A stretch of DNA of 64,000 nucleotides from Dactylis glomerata (GCA_007115705.1 QXEO01000549.1:3486769-3550768), one strand, 5' to 3'. Counted from the stretch's first letter, positions 1 through 10,752 are shown. Made by a program: numbers and translations. Notes: generated from the sequence alone by a model not told the origin.

Positions 1-2
1 AT

Positions 3-305
3 AGTTATATTGTTAGTTCTATTCATGATGCTACTGAAAGTTATTATGAGAGAGGGAAACATAGTTTGATGGATTTCAACAATATTAAGTTTCCCCTCTT
101 TATGTTGCAAATCTTGAAGTGGCACTTGTTTTATCTATCCATGCTTGCTACTATGTGCCTCGTTGATTTATTTTCTTACAAGATTCCTATGCATAGGAAG
201 TGGTTCAGATATAAATGTCTTTCACATTTGCTTTTTGATGCTCTCTATTGCTTCAAGTTTTTATATGGCGCCTTTGCCTCAAGCTTTTATATGGCGCCCA
301 CATGA
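3..305 (+). CDS. C-terminal end of family B unknown ORF (partial)
   Basis: The frame is open from the first codon in the window to the TGA at 303-305. It aligns with the last ~100 residues of the 282-residue ORF at 10865-11713; both end in the same ...FLYGAFAS..YMAPT tail. The two copies differ at many residues yet both stay open, which weakly supports coding. The tail is rich in Phe, Leu, Met and Cys and contains a conserved HRKWFR motif. I do not recognise a domain. The start lies outside the window. Confidence 0.55.
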   Translation, partial: SYIVSSIHDATESYYERGKHSLMDFNNIKFPLFMLQILKWHLFYLSMLATMCLVDLFSYKIPMHRKWFRYKCLSHLLFDALYCFKFLYGAFASSFYMAPT

Positions 306-964
306 GCATCTTTGCAATTTTCTGCGCCTAGCTCAAAGGCGTTAAAGAAAAGCACTCTTGGGAGATAACCCAATGTTTTATTTTCAGTACTTTTTATTTT
401 ATTTGAGTTTTGGAAGTTATTACTACTGTAATAACCGCTCCTTATCCTTTTTATTTCGTTGTTATGCCAAGAGAAACCTCTAATTTGAGTAAGGTAAGAT
501 TTGGGGATGTTGCTGTCCTGAAACAGTTTTCGGTGCTGCACCGTAAAAATTTGTGAAAATTCTTTGTATATCTTTTGGACCTGCGATTTCTTTTGCATAT
601 GCCTCAGGTTATATCCAAACTTTCATTAGTTGAACACTTTTCGATTTGAGCAACAGAAAATCCCTCAAAAATTTGACCTTTGTCAGCTGTTCAGTTTTGA
701 CAGATTTCTGCCAATATTTGTGTTTGCCACTTTATCGCTTTCTTTTGAGTTCTTTTGATTATGGAACTTTTGGGGAAGTTGCTAAAGTAGTATTTGCTTT
801 ATATGTGGTGGTTTTGAGTTGAAACCTGAAGCAAAAAGAGGTTGATTATATGCTATGCTTGCACTAATATTGCTAATAGATTTGTGTTTAGTTTTGTATG
901 AAGGAAGTTTTCAAGTGTAGAGATTGGAGAATGATGAGATGAGATGAAGAATGGACAAAAGCTC

Positions 965-1034
965 AAGCTTGGGGATGCCCATGCATCACCCCAAGAAATA
1001 TCCAAGAAGTACAAGCGTCAAAGCTTGGGGATGC
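965..1034 (+). other. Two internal copies of the polypurine-tract motif
   Basis: The 14-mer AAGCTTGGGGATGC, which is the sequence in front of the 3' LTR at 2881-2894, also occurs at about 965 and at 1021. Both copies are in the same orientation and lie inside the B element, about 1.9 kb upstream of the LTR. The same pair occurs at 12377 and 12433 in the second B element and in both D arms (near 56020 and 56077 on plus; near 51990 and 51932 on minus). They could act as secondary plus-strand primers, or simply be old duplications. Confidence 0.6.
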
Positions 1035-2880
1035 CCTCGAGGCACCCCTTCTTCATCGGCAAAAATCAGGTCACCTTTCAAAACACTATATTTTTATTGC
1101 TTCATGCACTATGCGTTTTTCTTGGAGCGTCAGTTATCTTAGTTTTCTTAGTTAGTTTGTTTTGTTTGCTGCAATAAATGGTTTGATCACATCATGTTGT
1201 TTTGGAGGGAGATGAACTCCGTTTTTCATTTGCCAAGAACACTCTGTTTTTCACTCTTATCGTTTCAATGAGTGTTCTCTTTTTCCGCTACTGCTTTTGG
1301 TTTTCGTTTTCGCCTTGATTTGCGTTCAGATCTTGTCATATCTTTTAATCAAGGTGTATTTTTGCCTCTGGTCTTTATTGCTTTTCATCAAAAGAGGTGT
1401 TTATAAAAAGTTTGAATGGTGTTGGAAAAGAGAAAAAGCTTTATGCAAAATAGTGGTACAAGAAGGAGCTTGTGTAGACTGCGGCTTAGGCTTTTTCATG
1501 TCATGCTTGATGTCTTTTTGATGGTATGCTTAGTGGTTTTGCTGTAGCATGACTTGTCTCAAATAACTGAGATTGCTTAATGAGCCTTTGAAAGAATCAT
1601 GCGTTGTTTTTATTATTTGGAAGCATTATTTTGGTTTTCTCCTTTGATGCTTTATTTCGGTTGACTTGGCGCATGCTCACACATGTTAGACTCATACAAA
1701 GTCGCCAATAGCCTCTATGATCATTTAGTTTTTGACTTTTGATGCCATCTTATGCTTCTTTTAATGTTGCTTTGTCGCTTTGCATGATTATGGCCGTTAT
1801 TGCTCTCTTAGTTGGTCGCTCTGAGTCTTTTGCTAGCCCTCATTTTGTACTGAGTATGAGCTCTACTCGTGCATCCAACTCCCAAAAACCAAGTTTGCCA
1901 TTGTGTCCACTATAAATTCCTATACATGGTATTTGTAAGCCATTCCAAGTAAATTTTCATGTGCTACCTTTCAAAAACTCTTCAAAATACTTCTCGTTTT
2001 GTGACACTGTTTTCAGCTCATGGGGACGTAGTGGTCGGATTTGCTATCTTCCATATTGCTTATTCCAAAAAGAAAAAAAAGGAAAAAAAGAAAAGAAAAA
2101 GGCACTCCTCCAAGGAATGTGAATGTTGGTGGGCACCCGATGGAATCGGTTAGCCATGGTTTGAGAAAGGAAAAAAGGTGGGGAGGAGTGCCAAGCTTTA
2201 TAAAAGAGCACAAAAGTGCCAATCTCTCTCTCAAAAACTTGCTTCATTTTTGTATGGAAGATAGTAAGAACCCCATTGCCAGTCGTTGACAAAGACAACC
2301 ACCTCTCAAAACCAATTTTTATCTCTCTGTTTTACAAATGAAAAGCTCTAGCACATGTTTAATCACTGCTTCCCTCTGCGAAGGGCATTTCTTTTTACTT
2401 TTATGTTGAGTCACCACCTTCTATCTTTATGCACCATCTAAGAGAGCATAGTTGTCATTCTGAGTATAATGTGCATTGTCCCAAAGTTTATCATTGATTA
2501 ATTCATGATCATGGTTTCACTTGTTCTCAAATTATTTGTATCTAGTCGCCCTCTTAAACTTGAAGGTGTCCTATGCATTTATGTTTTGTTCTCCATGAAG
2601 GACAAGCTGAAAACCATTTGTATGTTTTTCCTTATGATTTGAACACACATTTGACTTTCATTGTTTCATTTTCATGATCTTTTGTTTGTGTTCATTTGCA
2701 TGTTTACAACATGGTTGCTAAGTTTCTTATTGTCAAGATTATATCTTTTATGCCCATGTTTTAAGTTCTTATGATCCCAGCTCACAATGCTTACATACAT
2801 GATCAAGATTGTGTAGGTGCATGTCACCTCAAAAATTATTCTTTTGTTATCACTTACCTACTCGAGGACGAGCAGGAGTT

Positions 2881-2895
2881 AAGCTTGGGGATGCT
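2881..2895 (+). other. Polypurine tract of family B element
   Basis: AAGCTTGGGGATGCT directly precedes the LTR start TGATACGTC. The purine-rich core and its position against the 3' LTR are those of a plus-strand primer for reverse transcription. The equivalent site of the second B element is at 24543-24557. Confidence 0.8.
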
Positions 2896-4461
2896 TGATA
2901 CGTCTCAAACGTATCTATAATTTTTGATGCTCCATGCTTGTTTTTACACCATTTGCCTATTGTTTCGTTACACTTAGTGGCACTTTTATGCATTTTCCGG
3001 AACTAACCTATTAACGAGTTGCCACAGTGCCAGTTCCCTGTTTTCTGCTGTTTTTGTGTTTCAGAGTGATACACAGGAAATATTCTCGGAATTGGACGAA
3101 ACAAGTTCCTGAAGTCTTATTTTACCCGGGAGCATCCAGACATCCGAAAGAGAGCCGGAGAGGGGCCAGGGCCTGCCCTCACACTAGGGTGGCGCGGCCC
3201 AGGCCCTGGCCGCGCCACCCATGTGTGAGGAGCCCCTGGCTGCCCTCTCGCGACGCCCCTTCGCCTATATAAAGCCTCGGGATGGAAAACCCTAAAGGAT
3301 TCGGCAATTTTCCAGAAAGAGTTCCGCAGCTCCGCCGCCACCACCGATGAATTTCGGGGGACAGAAGTCTCTGTTCCGGCACCCTGCCGGGACGGGGAAG
3401 TGCCCTCGGAGCCATCTCCATCGGTCTCCATCGCCGTCTCCACCGTCTCCATCGACCTCACCGCCATCTCCATCAACCTTGCTGTCTCCTATGATGAGGA
3501 GGGAGTAGTTCACCCCCGGGGCTGAGGGCTCTACCGGTAGCTATGTGGTTCACCTCTCTCTCCCATGATGTGATCTTTATGCGATCGTGAGCTTTGTATC
3601 ATGTTGAACAAGTAGATGTTATTATTCAGATATTATGCTACTCCTATGCTTAATTATTATAGTGTACTCTAGTGATGTTATTAAAGTAATCTATTCCTCC
3701 TGCCATGGTGTAACGGTGACAGTGCGTGCATCGTGGTGGTACTTGGTTTAGGCTATGATCGTGATCTCTTGTGGATTATGAGAGTAATTATTACTATGAT
3801 AGTATTGAGTGATCTATTCCTCCTTTCATGGTGTAATGTTGACAGTGTGTGCACCGTGTTAGTACTTGGTCTAAGTTGCAATGATTTCTATCTTGAGTTG
3901 TGATCTGATTTGGATATCTCTATAAGTGGTGTTTGTCAAGTACTTGATGAACTTTAAGGGGTGCTTCTGTAGCCACTACGCAATGATTAGTGTTATTCAA
4001 TAGGAGAGTAATTCAGAGTACCATAGTGGAGAGAAGTTGTTTATTTGTTCAATCATGTTATATTGTTGGGAGTGTGTCCACTAGTGAAAGTATGATCCCT
4101 AGGCCTTGTTTCCAAGCATTGCACACCGTTTACTTGCTATTTTGTTACTTGTTTGCTCGCAGCGATATTTATTTCACATCACGTTTGCTACTTATAATCA
4201 TCTATACTACTTGTATTTCACTATCTCTTCGCCGAACTAGTGCACCTATACATCTGACAAGTGTATTGGGTGTGTTGGGGACACAAGAGACTTTCTGTAT
4301 CGTAATTGCAGGGTTGCTTGAGAGGGATAGCTTTGACCTCTTCCTCCCTGAGTTCGATAAACCTTGGGTGATCCACTTAAGAGAAACTTGCTGCTGTTCT
4401 ACAAACCTCTGCACTTGGAGGCCCAACAAGTGTCTACAAGAATAGAAGTGCGTAGACATCA
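2896..4461 (+). repeat. Family B 3' LTR (copy B1)
   Basis: A complete 1566-bp LTR running from TGATACGTC to GACATCA (TG...CA ends). It matches the LTRs at 9167-10724 and 24558-26124 over its whole length. A GC-rich near-perfect hairpin (3178-3230) precedes a TATA box, CTATATAAAG, at 3265-3274. The right edge falls cleanly inside a copia gag remnant, so this is a true 3' LTR insertion edge; the right-flank candidate target duplication is CTAAG. The left end of the element, and so the matching duplication, is outside the window. Confidence 0.92.
3178..3274 (+). promoter_or_regulatory. U3 hairpin and TATA box of B1 LTR
   Basis: Two arms of about 22 bp (CCTCACAC..GGGTGGCGCGGCC and its near reverse complement) face each other across a short CAGGCCCT loop. 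The hairpin ends about 35 bp before CTATATAAAG. Equivalent hairpins occur in the other B LTRs and, with changed bases, in the D and A LTRs. The B2 and B3 copies have CTATAAGAAG instead of the TATA sequence. The LTR promoter role follows from position; a function for the hairpin is inference. Confidence 0.55.
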
Positions 4462-4687
4462 CTAAGTTACCCCCTTCATGGAGGAACTTCGCCACAGCTC
4501 TCAAACACAAGAGACAGGAGATATTAGTTGAAAATCTGATAGCGTCCCTTGATGTTGAGGAGAAGACTCGTGCTAAGGACACTACTGAGAAAGGAGAGGG
4601 TTATGCCACTGCTAACTTTGTGCAGCAGAAAGGCAAATCCTCAGGCAAGAACAAAGGGTACTTCAAGCCCTCTTTCAACAAGCCTGT
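4462..4687 (+). pseudogene. Ty1/copia gag fragment, target of two insertions
   Basis: Read in frame from 4464, this fragment encodes a copia Gag segment: KLPPSWRNF, then LIASLDVEEKTRAKD, then a Lys/Gly/Asn-rich stretch ending KPSFNKPVD. That is the C-terminal part of the Gag (UBN2-type) domain as in Triticeae BARE/Angela-type elements. It is cut on the left by the B1 LTR and on the right by the C LTR at 4688, so only about 75 codons remain. It records that a copia element was already present when B and C inserted. No frameshift is visible inside the remnant. Confidence 0.8.
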
Positions 4688-5142
4688 TGACATGGGTATG
4701 CCCTTCGGGTACCCACAGATTAGTATACCAGGTCCGGCCCATTAAGGAAGTGGACAAGAACAAGAACTCGAAGATTGACTTGGAGAGGAAGAAGGAATGT
4801 TCTAATCCGTATTCGACTAGGACACTTGTAAAACCTTAGCCCGGTTGCATATATAAAGTCAGGCAAGGGCGCCCCTAGAGAACACAATCTCATAGACACG
4901 CAATATTAGAGATACAAGATAGATTAGACATAGACTAGATATACAAATCCGCCTACGGCGGCTCCATGTAAACACCATTGTGATCATATACTAGATTGCT
5001 AACAGGATGTAGCGATCCTCCACCGCGGGGACGTGAACCTGGGTACATCGTGTGCCAATCTCGATCCTGGAATCTCTAGTCGTTGCTCTTCCCCCGATTC
5101 TAAGTCCTTCATCTAGGACATTTGTCGAGTTAACCCTCGTCA
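4688..5142 (+). repeat. Family C 5' LTR
   Basis: A 455-bp LTR from TGACATGGG to CCTCGTCA. It is inserted in the copia gag remnant (left-flank candidate duplication CCTGT) and is followed two bases later by a primer-binding site. It has a TATA box TATATAAAG at 4850-4858. A reversed partial copy of the same LTR lies at 59973-60157. Short LTRs with this type of primer site fit the Tat-like branch of Ty3/gypsy; this assignment is tentative. Confidence 0.82.
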
Positions 5143-7127
5143 ATTGGCGCCGACCGTGGGGATCGCGGCGACTGGATTTTGTTATCCGGGCGGGATCCTT
5201 CAAATTTTTTTCGTCAACAAGATCAGCAAATTTTACGGCTGCCCACAACAGAAGCAGTCAGATTGATTCAACAGAATTTATCATCAACATCAACTATCGT
5301 CTACATCGTCAAGATCTTCACCGCTTTATCGTCAAGAATCGCCAAGTTCGTCGAAGTCAACGAATCGCTGGATGAGTTGCCGATGTCAAGAAAATCCAAT
5401 CAGATGCAAGCTGAGACTCGGCGGAAAGTTTTCGTCGAGAAGCAGCATACACAGCAAGTTTCGACATCATCGCCCTCGCGCATAGCTGTGGGACTCGGGG
5501 CTCTACATCAACACCGCCTTGTTGCGTGGCGGCAGATCGATTTCAGCCATCGTGTGAATATTTCAAAGTTCACCATATCCATATACGTGACTTCAATGGA
5601 GGAGCTAGGCAACAAGCAATACAAGATCAAATTAAGTGGTCTGGTACTACTAACACGAAGATCAAGAAGAGAAGAGAAATTTGAGGAGGATCAAGACGTG
5701 GAAGTAGCTACGTGATTTTGTCCCACGCAATAGAGAAGCTCCAGGCAAAAAGTATGGAAAAAAAACTCATCGAAATCGGCAAGATCGGAGACTTCCGGCG
5801 AGCAACAATTTTTAGGCATAATCATCACTGATGCAGCCTTCTCGGAGTTCATACGACTCATGGAGCAGGCAACCAGCAGCCTTTGAAAAAAAAAATCAAC
5901 ACCAGTTTGGATCGGATCAGGCAATCATAATTCAAGTCGAAGCCGACAAAGCAATTTTCTCTTTCAGCAAGGGACTCAATCTACGACCGCATCATCTTTG
6001 CCTCGTCGCCAAGAGAAAATCCGTCAAGCAACCAGCTCGTCTACGCACGATATTTTGGGCATGAAGATTTCGCGTCAGCCATATGGGCGATTTACTGGGA
6101 TAACTTGAAGAAAAAAAAAATCGACTACTTCATCTTCAACATTGAAGACTGCGGCGTCAACTGCGACTTGCTACGCTCGGGGGCTCATCGTCGCACGCTT
6201 GCACAAACTATCGGCAACGCTCGGGGGCTCGACATCAACTCGCCCCAGAGTGCGGAAACTCATGCTCAAGACCTACGACTTCATCGACATCAGCAACGCG
6301 ACGATCCTAACAACGCTCGGGGGCTCGACAACAACTTCGCCTCCGATCGTGGTTGTGATTCTACGACAACAACTCGACTACGTCATCATCGACTATGTCG
6401 CGCCGTCTACGCCGCACCCGATAAAAGCTAAGTTTTCCTCTTGCAAGAGTCAATTATCATTTATTTTCGCCGCAACCGACACTCGGGGGCTCCGCCGTGA
6501 ATAATCATCTTGCATATCATTGACTTCGAAAAATTGCGAAAGCCCTAGTAGCTGGCGTTCCTTGTCGAATACTTGTCAATTTAGTTTACAGTCGCATGAA
6601 GCTCGACTAACGGTTGGCAAGGCACAAAATCTTGGGGCGTCAGTCTAACGAAAAGGCTTAGCAAGTATCTTAAAAAATACGGCAAACGCACCATATTACG
6701 ACTGACCTGAGTAGCTGATCGAGCCGTGAAGTGCATCAGGCTAACGAAAGGGTCTTACGTACGAGCAACAAAATTGCACAAAAATCATCGAGTTTTTATT
6801 TTACATACTACATCATCATGATTACAATCTACAAGTAGAATATTTCTTCGAGAGACAAAGTATTTTATAATTATTCATATTTTTTGCAGGAGCCAAATTT
6901 CCTCGAGTAGTACAACTTGAGTCTATGCCCGGTTACAAGTACCCGAACATAGACTCGGGGGCTACTCCCATCGGGAGCGCTGGTCGCGCACCCGAGAGAA
7001 AATCATTTGAGAAAGAATTCGACAACAAGAAGAAGAAGACGCAAGAGATGATGAAGAAGAAATTTTGAGCCTATGATCGACTACAAGTGCCCGACCATAG
7101 CCTCGAGGGCTACTGCTACTTGTTGAT
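5143..7127 (+). mobile_element. Family C internal region, non-coding, 3' end missing
   Basis: The primer-binding site TGGCGCCGACCGTGGGGA lies at 5145-5162. About 2 kb follow without any recognisable gag or pol frame; longer ORFs here show no family motif. The motif CTCGGGGGCT recurs (near 6177, 6223, 6317, 6483 and 6948). In the reversed copy at 60165 the same type of motif directly precedes the 3' LTR. Here the 3' LTR is absent: the sequence switches at GGCGCC (7128-7133) into the leader of a reversed D LTR. This is probably a non-autonomous element or a heavily deleted one. Confidence 0.7.
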
Positions 7128-8204
7128 GGCGCCCAGAAAATTAGCTACTGGTGTCAAGTTGATGTGAAGCAGACTGTTCTTGTATGTGGTGAATAACCAG
7201 CCCGTTGGGAACCCCAAGAGGAAGGTATGATGAGTATAGCAGCTAGTTTTCCCTCAGTTAAGAAATCAAGATTTAATGTCGATCAGGAGAGGAGAGACAA
7301 TGACGACTGAAGGTGATGCGGACTGGCTTAGTAACACTCCAACAAGGGCACCGTTAACGATACTTATTGACTCATCTTCGGCCAGTAGCAACGCGTAACC
7401 TGCACACAATACAACCAAGTACTCTGTTCCCAACTTGCGATGAGGTTGTTAATCTCATCGGTTTGCTTGAAACAAAGGTTATGAGCGTATCGAGTGGAAA
7501 ACAATATAGTATGCGAGTAAAGTAAACAGTGCGAGTAAAGTAAACAGATGATAGCAATATGATGGAAATAGGACCGGGGTCCACAGTTCCCTAGTGGTGT
7601 CTCTCCATAGATAAAATAACACATGCTGGGTAAACAAATTACAGTTGGGCAATTGATAGAATAAAGATAACGTGATATGTCAAGAAGATCACTATGAGAT
7701 TTACTCTGGGCATTACAACAAAATACATAGACCGCCATCCAACTGCATCTATGACTAATAATCCACTCCCGGGGATATCAATCCGAACACCCCAGTAGTA
7801 TTAAGTTGCGAATAACAGATAATTGCATTAAGCAAAGTGTGTAATGTAAACAAAGCATATGCCCTTGAGCATATGAATGTTGTTTTCTCCCTCGTAGCAA
7901 CAGCACATCTACCACCTTAGAGGTTTCTGTCACTCCCCCAGGTGAAATAGAGGCATGAACCCACTATCGAGCATAAATACCCCCTCTTGGAGTCACTAGC
8001 AACTACTCGGCCAAGATAGCTACTAACAATGGAGAGCATGCAAGATCATAAACAACATAGAGATAACAAAAGATAATATTCAGTACAGCAACTTAATCAT
8101 AAACACCAATATTCATCGGATCCCAACAAACCAAACATGTAGAATTACATAACGGTGATCTCAATCATGTAAGGCAGCTCATGAGATCTAAACATAAAGC
8201 ACAT
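7128..8204 (-). repeat. Family D LTR (partial, reversed) with its leader
   Basis: On the minus strand this reads as the 3' 1045 bp of a D LTR ending ...CACATCA (8204 down to 7160). A leader of about 32 bp follows, up to the PBS-like GGCGCC (7159-7128). It matches 48143-49130 and the reverse complement of 58900-59958. The U3 part is missing because element E inserted at 8205. The leader retains the GTAGCTAATTTTCT-GGCGCC layout, with one extra G relative to the usual TGGCGCC. The D internal region is absent: the sequence changes to family C exactly at GGCGCC. Confidence 0.8.
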
Positions 8205-8761
8205 TGACGAAGGAATGACAAACGAGCACCCGATATTTGCCTACCTGGTTTTCGGTCCAGGAAAGGTCTCCCTCAGAAGGCTCTTGAGGCCCATCAAGGC
8301 AGCAGTCTAGCGTGGCCCAGGAGCTAAACTTGGCGTGCAAGCAAGGGCCCGAAGAATTAGAATTGGATTAGGCTTCGTTTGTTGGAGTATCGATCCGATT
8401 TGTATCAGGTTTGAGGGACCGTCCCGAGACCTAGCCTTCGCATATAAAAGGCTGGGAGGGAGACCTTAAAACCCTAGACACTTTTCCCCCACCTCACGCC
8501 GGAGCGCTCGACAGCTTAGAGCTCTCTGTTTAGGCTAGATCCAATCTACGCCGCCATTGTACCACCATCATCGCCACACCGTCGTCAATACAAAGTCAGA
8601 CAAGCAGGACGTAGGCCTTTTACCTTTCGAGGGGGCTGAACCTGAGTAAAACCTGTGTTCCTTTGGTTTCATCTGATCGCCGTCGAGTTCGCCAGGTCCC
8701 CAATACACTTCCTAGATCGAAAGCCCTTCGACATGGGCATTGCCGGGGATAAACCTCGTCA
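8205..8761 (+). repeat. Family E 5' LTR
   Basis: A 557-bp LTR from TGACGAAGG to CCTCGTCA, followed by a primer site. The TATA box CATATAAAAG lies at 8441-8450. It interrupts the reversed D LTR; the left-flank candidate duplication is CACAT (8200-8204). The ends (TGAC...CTCGTCA) resemble those of family C, suggesting the same lineage, although the bodies differ. Confidence 0.8.
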
Positions 8762-9166
8762 ATTGGCGCCGTCTGTGGGGACGACGGGATCTGGATCTAC
8801 GGATTCACCGGCTCCATCACCAACCACCGCCAAGATTGACATCGACACCGCCGTTAGCACCGCTGCGCCGACCGACGTCGACACCACCGCCAAGATCGAC
8901 ATCGACACCACCGTCGGCATCGCTGCGCCGACCGACGTCGACACCACTGCCAAGATCGACATCGACACCACCGTCGGCATCGCTGCGCCGACCGACGTCA
9001 ACACCACTGCCAAGATCGACACCGACACCATCGTCGGCATCGCTGTGCCGGCCGTCGTCAACGCCAACCCGACGGAACTAGGCGTCGATGCCGCTGATTC
9101 GATCGTCGTCAGCAATATTTCGCCAGGTGCTGCAAAGCCCACTCCAACGGCAAGCGTCATCGACCC
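8762..9166 (+). mobile_element. Family E internal region, cut by B2
   Basis: The primer site TGGCGCCGTCTGTGGGGA lies at 8764-8781, the form typical of Tat-like plant gypsy elements. An open frame runs from the LTR through the primer site to the B2 insertion at 9167. It codes for a low-complexity Ala/Thr/Asp-rich segment. The rest of the element, including any gag-pol and the 3' LTR, is not seen in the window. GACCC at 9162-9166 is the candidate left target duplication of B2. Confidence 0.7.
8821..9060 (+). repeat. 60-bp in-frame minisatellite, four units
   Basis: Four consecutive 60-bp units start at 8821, 8881, 8941 and 9001. Each encodes a 20-residue unit with the core AKIDIDTTVGIAAPTDVD. 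Units 2 and 3 are nearly identical, and units 1 and 4 are more diverged. Because the length is a multiple of three, the frame survives unit gain or loss. Confidence 0.9.
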
Positions 9167-10724
9167 TGATACGTCTCAAACGTATCTATAATTTTTGATG
9201 CTCCTTGCGTGTTTTTACACCATTTACCCGATGTTTCGTTACACTTCGTGGCACTTTTATGCATTTTCCGGAACTAACCTATTAACGAGTTGCCACAGTG
9301 CCAGTTCCCTGTTTTCTGCTGTTTTTGTGTTTCAGAGTGATACACAGGAAATATTCTCGGAATTGGACGAAACAAGTTCCTGAAGTCTTATTTTCCCCGG
9401 GAGCATCCAGACATCCGAAGAGAGGAAGGAGAGGGGCCACAGGCCTCCCTCACACAGGGCTGGCGCGGCCCAGGCCCTGGCCGCGCCACCCCTGTGTGAG
9501 GAGGCCTGGGGCCGCCTCTGACATCGCCCCTTCGCCTATAAGAAGCCTCGGGACGGAAAACCCTAGAGGATTCGGCAATTTTCCAGAAGCAGTTCCGTAG
9601 TTCCACCGCCACCGTCGACGAATTTCGGGGGACAGAAGTCTCTGTTCCGGCACCCTGCCGGGACGGGGAAGTGCCCCCGGAGCCATCTCCATCGGTCTCC
9701 ATCGCCGTCTCCATCGACCTCACCGCCATCTCCATCAACCTTGCTGTCTCCTATGATGAGGAGGGAGTAGTTCACCCCCAGGGCTGAGGGCTCTACCGGT
9801 AGCTATGTGGTTCACCTCTCTCTCCCATGATGTGATCTTTATGTGATCGTGAGCTTTGTATCATGTTGAACAAGTAGATGTTATTATTCAGATATTATGC
9901 TACTCCTATGCTTAATTATTATAGTGTACTCTAGTGGTGATTATTAAAGTAATCTATTCCTCCTGCCATGGTGTAACGGTGACAGTGCGTGCATCGTGGT
10001 GGTACTTGGTTTAGGCTATGATCGTGATCTCTTGTGGATTATGAGAGTAATTATTACTATGATAGTATTGAGTGATCTATTCCTCCTTTCATGGTGTAAT
10101 GTTGACAGTGTGTGCGCCGTGTTAGTACTTGGTCTAAGTTGCAATGATATCTATCTTGAGTTGTGATCTGATTTGGATATCTCTTTGAGTGGTGTTTGTC
10201 AAGTACTTGATGAACTTTAAGGGGTACTTCTGTAGCCACTACACAATGATTAGTGTTATTCAATAGGAGAGTAATTCAGAGTACCATAGTGGAGAGAAGT
10301 TGTTTATTTGTTCAATCATGTTATATTGTTGGGAGTGTGTCCACTAGTGAAAGTATGATCCCTAGGCCTTGTTTCCAAGCATTGCACACCGTTTACTTGT
10401 TGTTTTGTTACTTGTTTGCTCGCAGCGATATTTATTTCACATCACGTTTGCTACTTATAATCATCTATACTGCTTGTATTTAACTATCTCTTCGCCGAAC
10501 TAGTGCACCTATACATTTGACAAGTGTATTGGGTGTGTTGGGGACACAAGAGACTTTCTGTATCGTAATTGCAGGGTTGCTTGAGAGGGATAGCTTTGAC
10601 CTCTTCCTCCCTGAGTTCGATAAACCTTGGGTGATCCACTTAAGGGAAACTTGCAGCTGTTCTACAAACCTCTGCACTTGGAGGCCCAACAAGTGTCTAC
10701 AAGAATAGAAGTGCGTAGACATCA
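9167..10724 (+). repeat. Family B 5' LTR (copy B2)
   Basis: A 1558-bp LTR from TGATACGTC to GACATCA. It is followed by a 10-bp gap and a primer site, so it is the 5' LTR of the second B element. By eye it differs from the LTR at 24558-26124 at roughly 18-20 positions plus a 9-bp indel in the CCATCTCCATC-rich tract. The TATA position reads CTATAAGAAG (9536-9545), a change shared with the 24558 copy but not with B1. It is inserted into element E. Confidence 0.9.
9442..9506 (+). promoter_or_regulatory. Long GC-rich U3 hairpin of B2 LTR
   Basis: The left arm starts GGCCTCC and continues CTCACACAGGGCTGG; the right arm is its reverse complement with one mismatch and one 1-base bulge. Arms are about 28 bp with an 8-bp loop. 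The same structure is at 24833-24897. It lies about 30 bp upstream of the TATA-like site. Confidence 0.6.
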
Positions 10725-10734
10725 AGCTCTTTTC

Positions 10735-10752
10735 TGGCGCCGTTGCCGGGGA
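10735..10752 (+). other. Primer-binding site, tRNA-Asp type
   Basis: TGGCGCCGTTGCCGGGGA is the 18-base complement of a plant tRNA-Asp 3' end, the primer used by Athila-type elements. It starts 10 bases after the LTR end. The identical 18-mer occurs at 26135-26152, and on the minus strand in element A at 21583-21600. Confidence 0.85.

Larger units (their letters stand above)
1..2895 (+). mobile_element. Family B LTR retrotransposon, internal region (left part outside window)
   Basis: This stretch matches the internal region of the second B element (about 11400-12870 plus 23121-24557) in the same order and orientation, so it is the 3' part of a B element whose 5' end lies left of the window. 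Apart from an ORF tail at 3-305 it is non-coding. It ends in the polypurine tract and the 3' LTR at 2896. No gag, protease, RT or integrase is present, so the element is non-autonomous. The A element that splits the second B copy is absent here, so this copy shows the uninterrupted target sequence. Confidence 0.9.

Noticed and set aside
3117..3476. Minus-strand ORFs in B and D LTRs (also 9388-9738, 24779-25138, 58522-58833)
   Set aside because: They span the GC-rich hairpin and the repeated CCATCTCC tract; the protein sequence is low complexity and without family motifs.
3990..4445. 151-codon ORF in the B LTR, also at 25653-26108
   Set aside because: It lies in the LTR R-U5 part and is shared only because the LTRs are homologous. 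The B2 copy has a stop at the matching position, so the frame is not maintained.
5179..5715. 178-codon ORF in family C, and others at 6105-6504
   Set aside because: No gag, zinc-knuckle or pol motif; frames overlap one another in a low-complexity CGTC/GACATC-rich leader.
10735..10752. tRNA-Asp gene
   Set aside because: Only the 18 bases complementary to the tRNA 3' end are present, with no cloverleaf; this is a primer-binding site.
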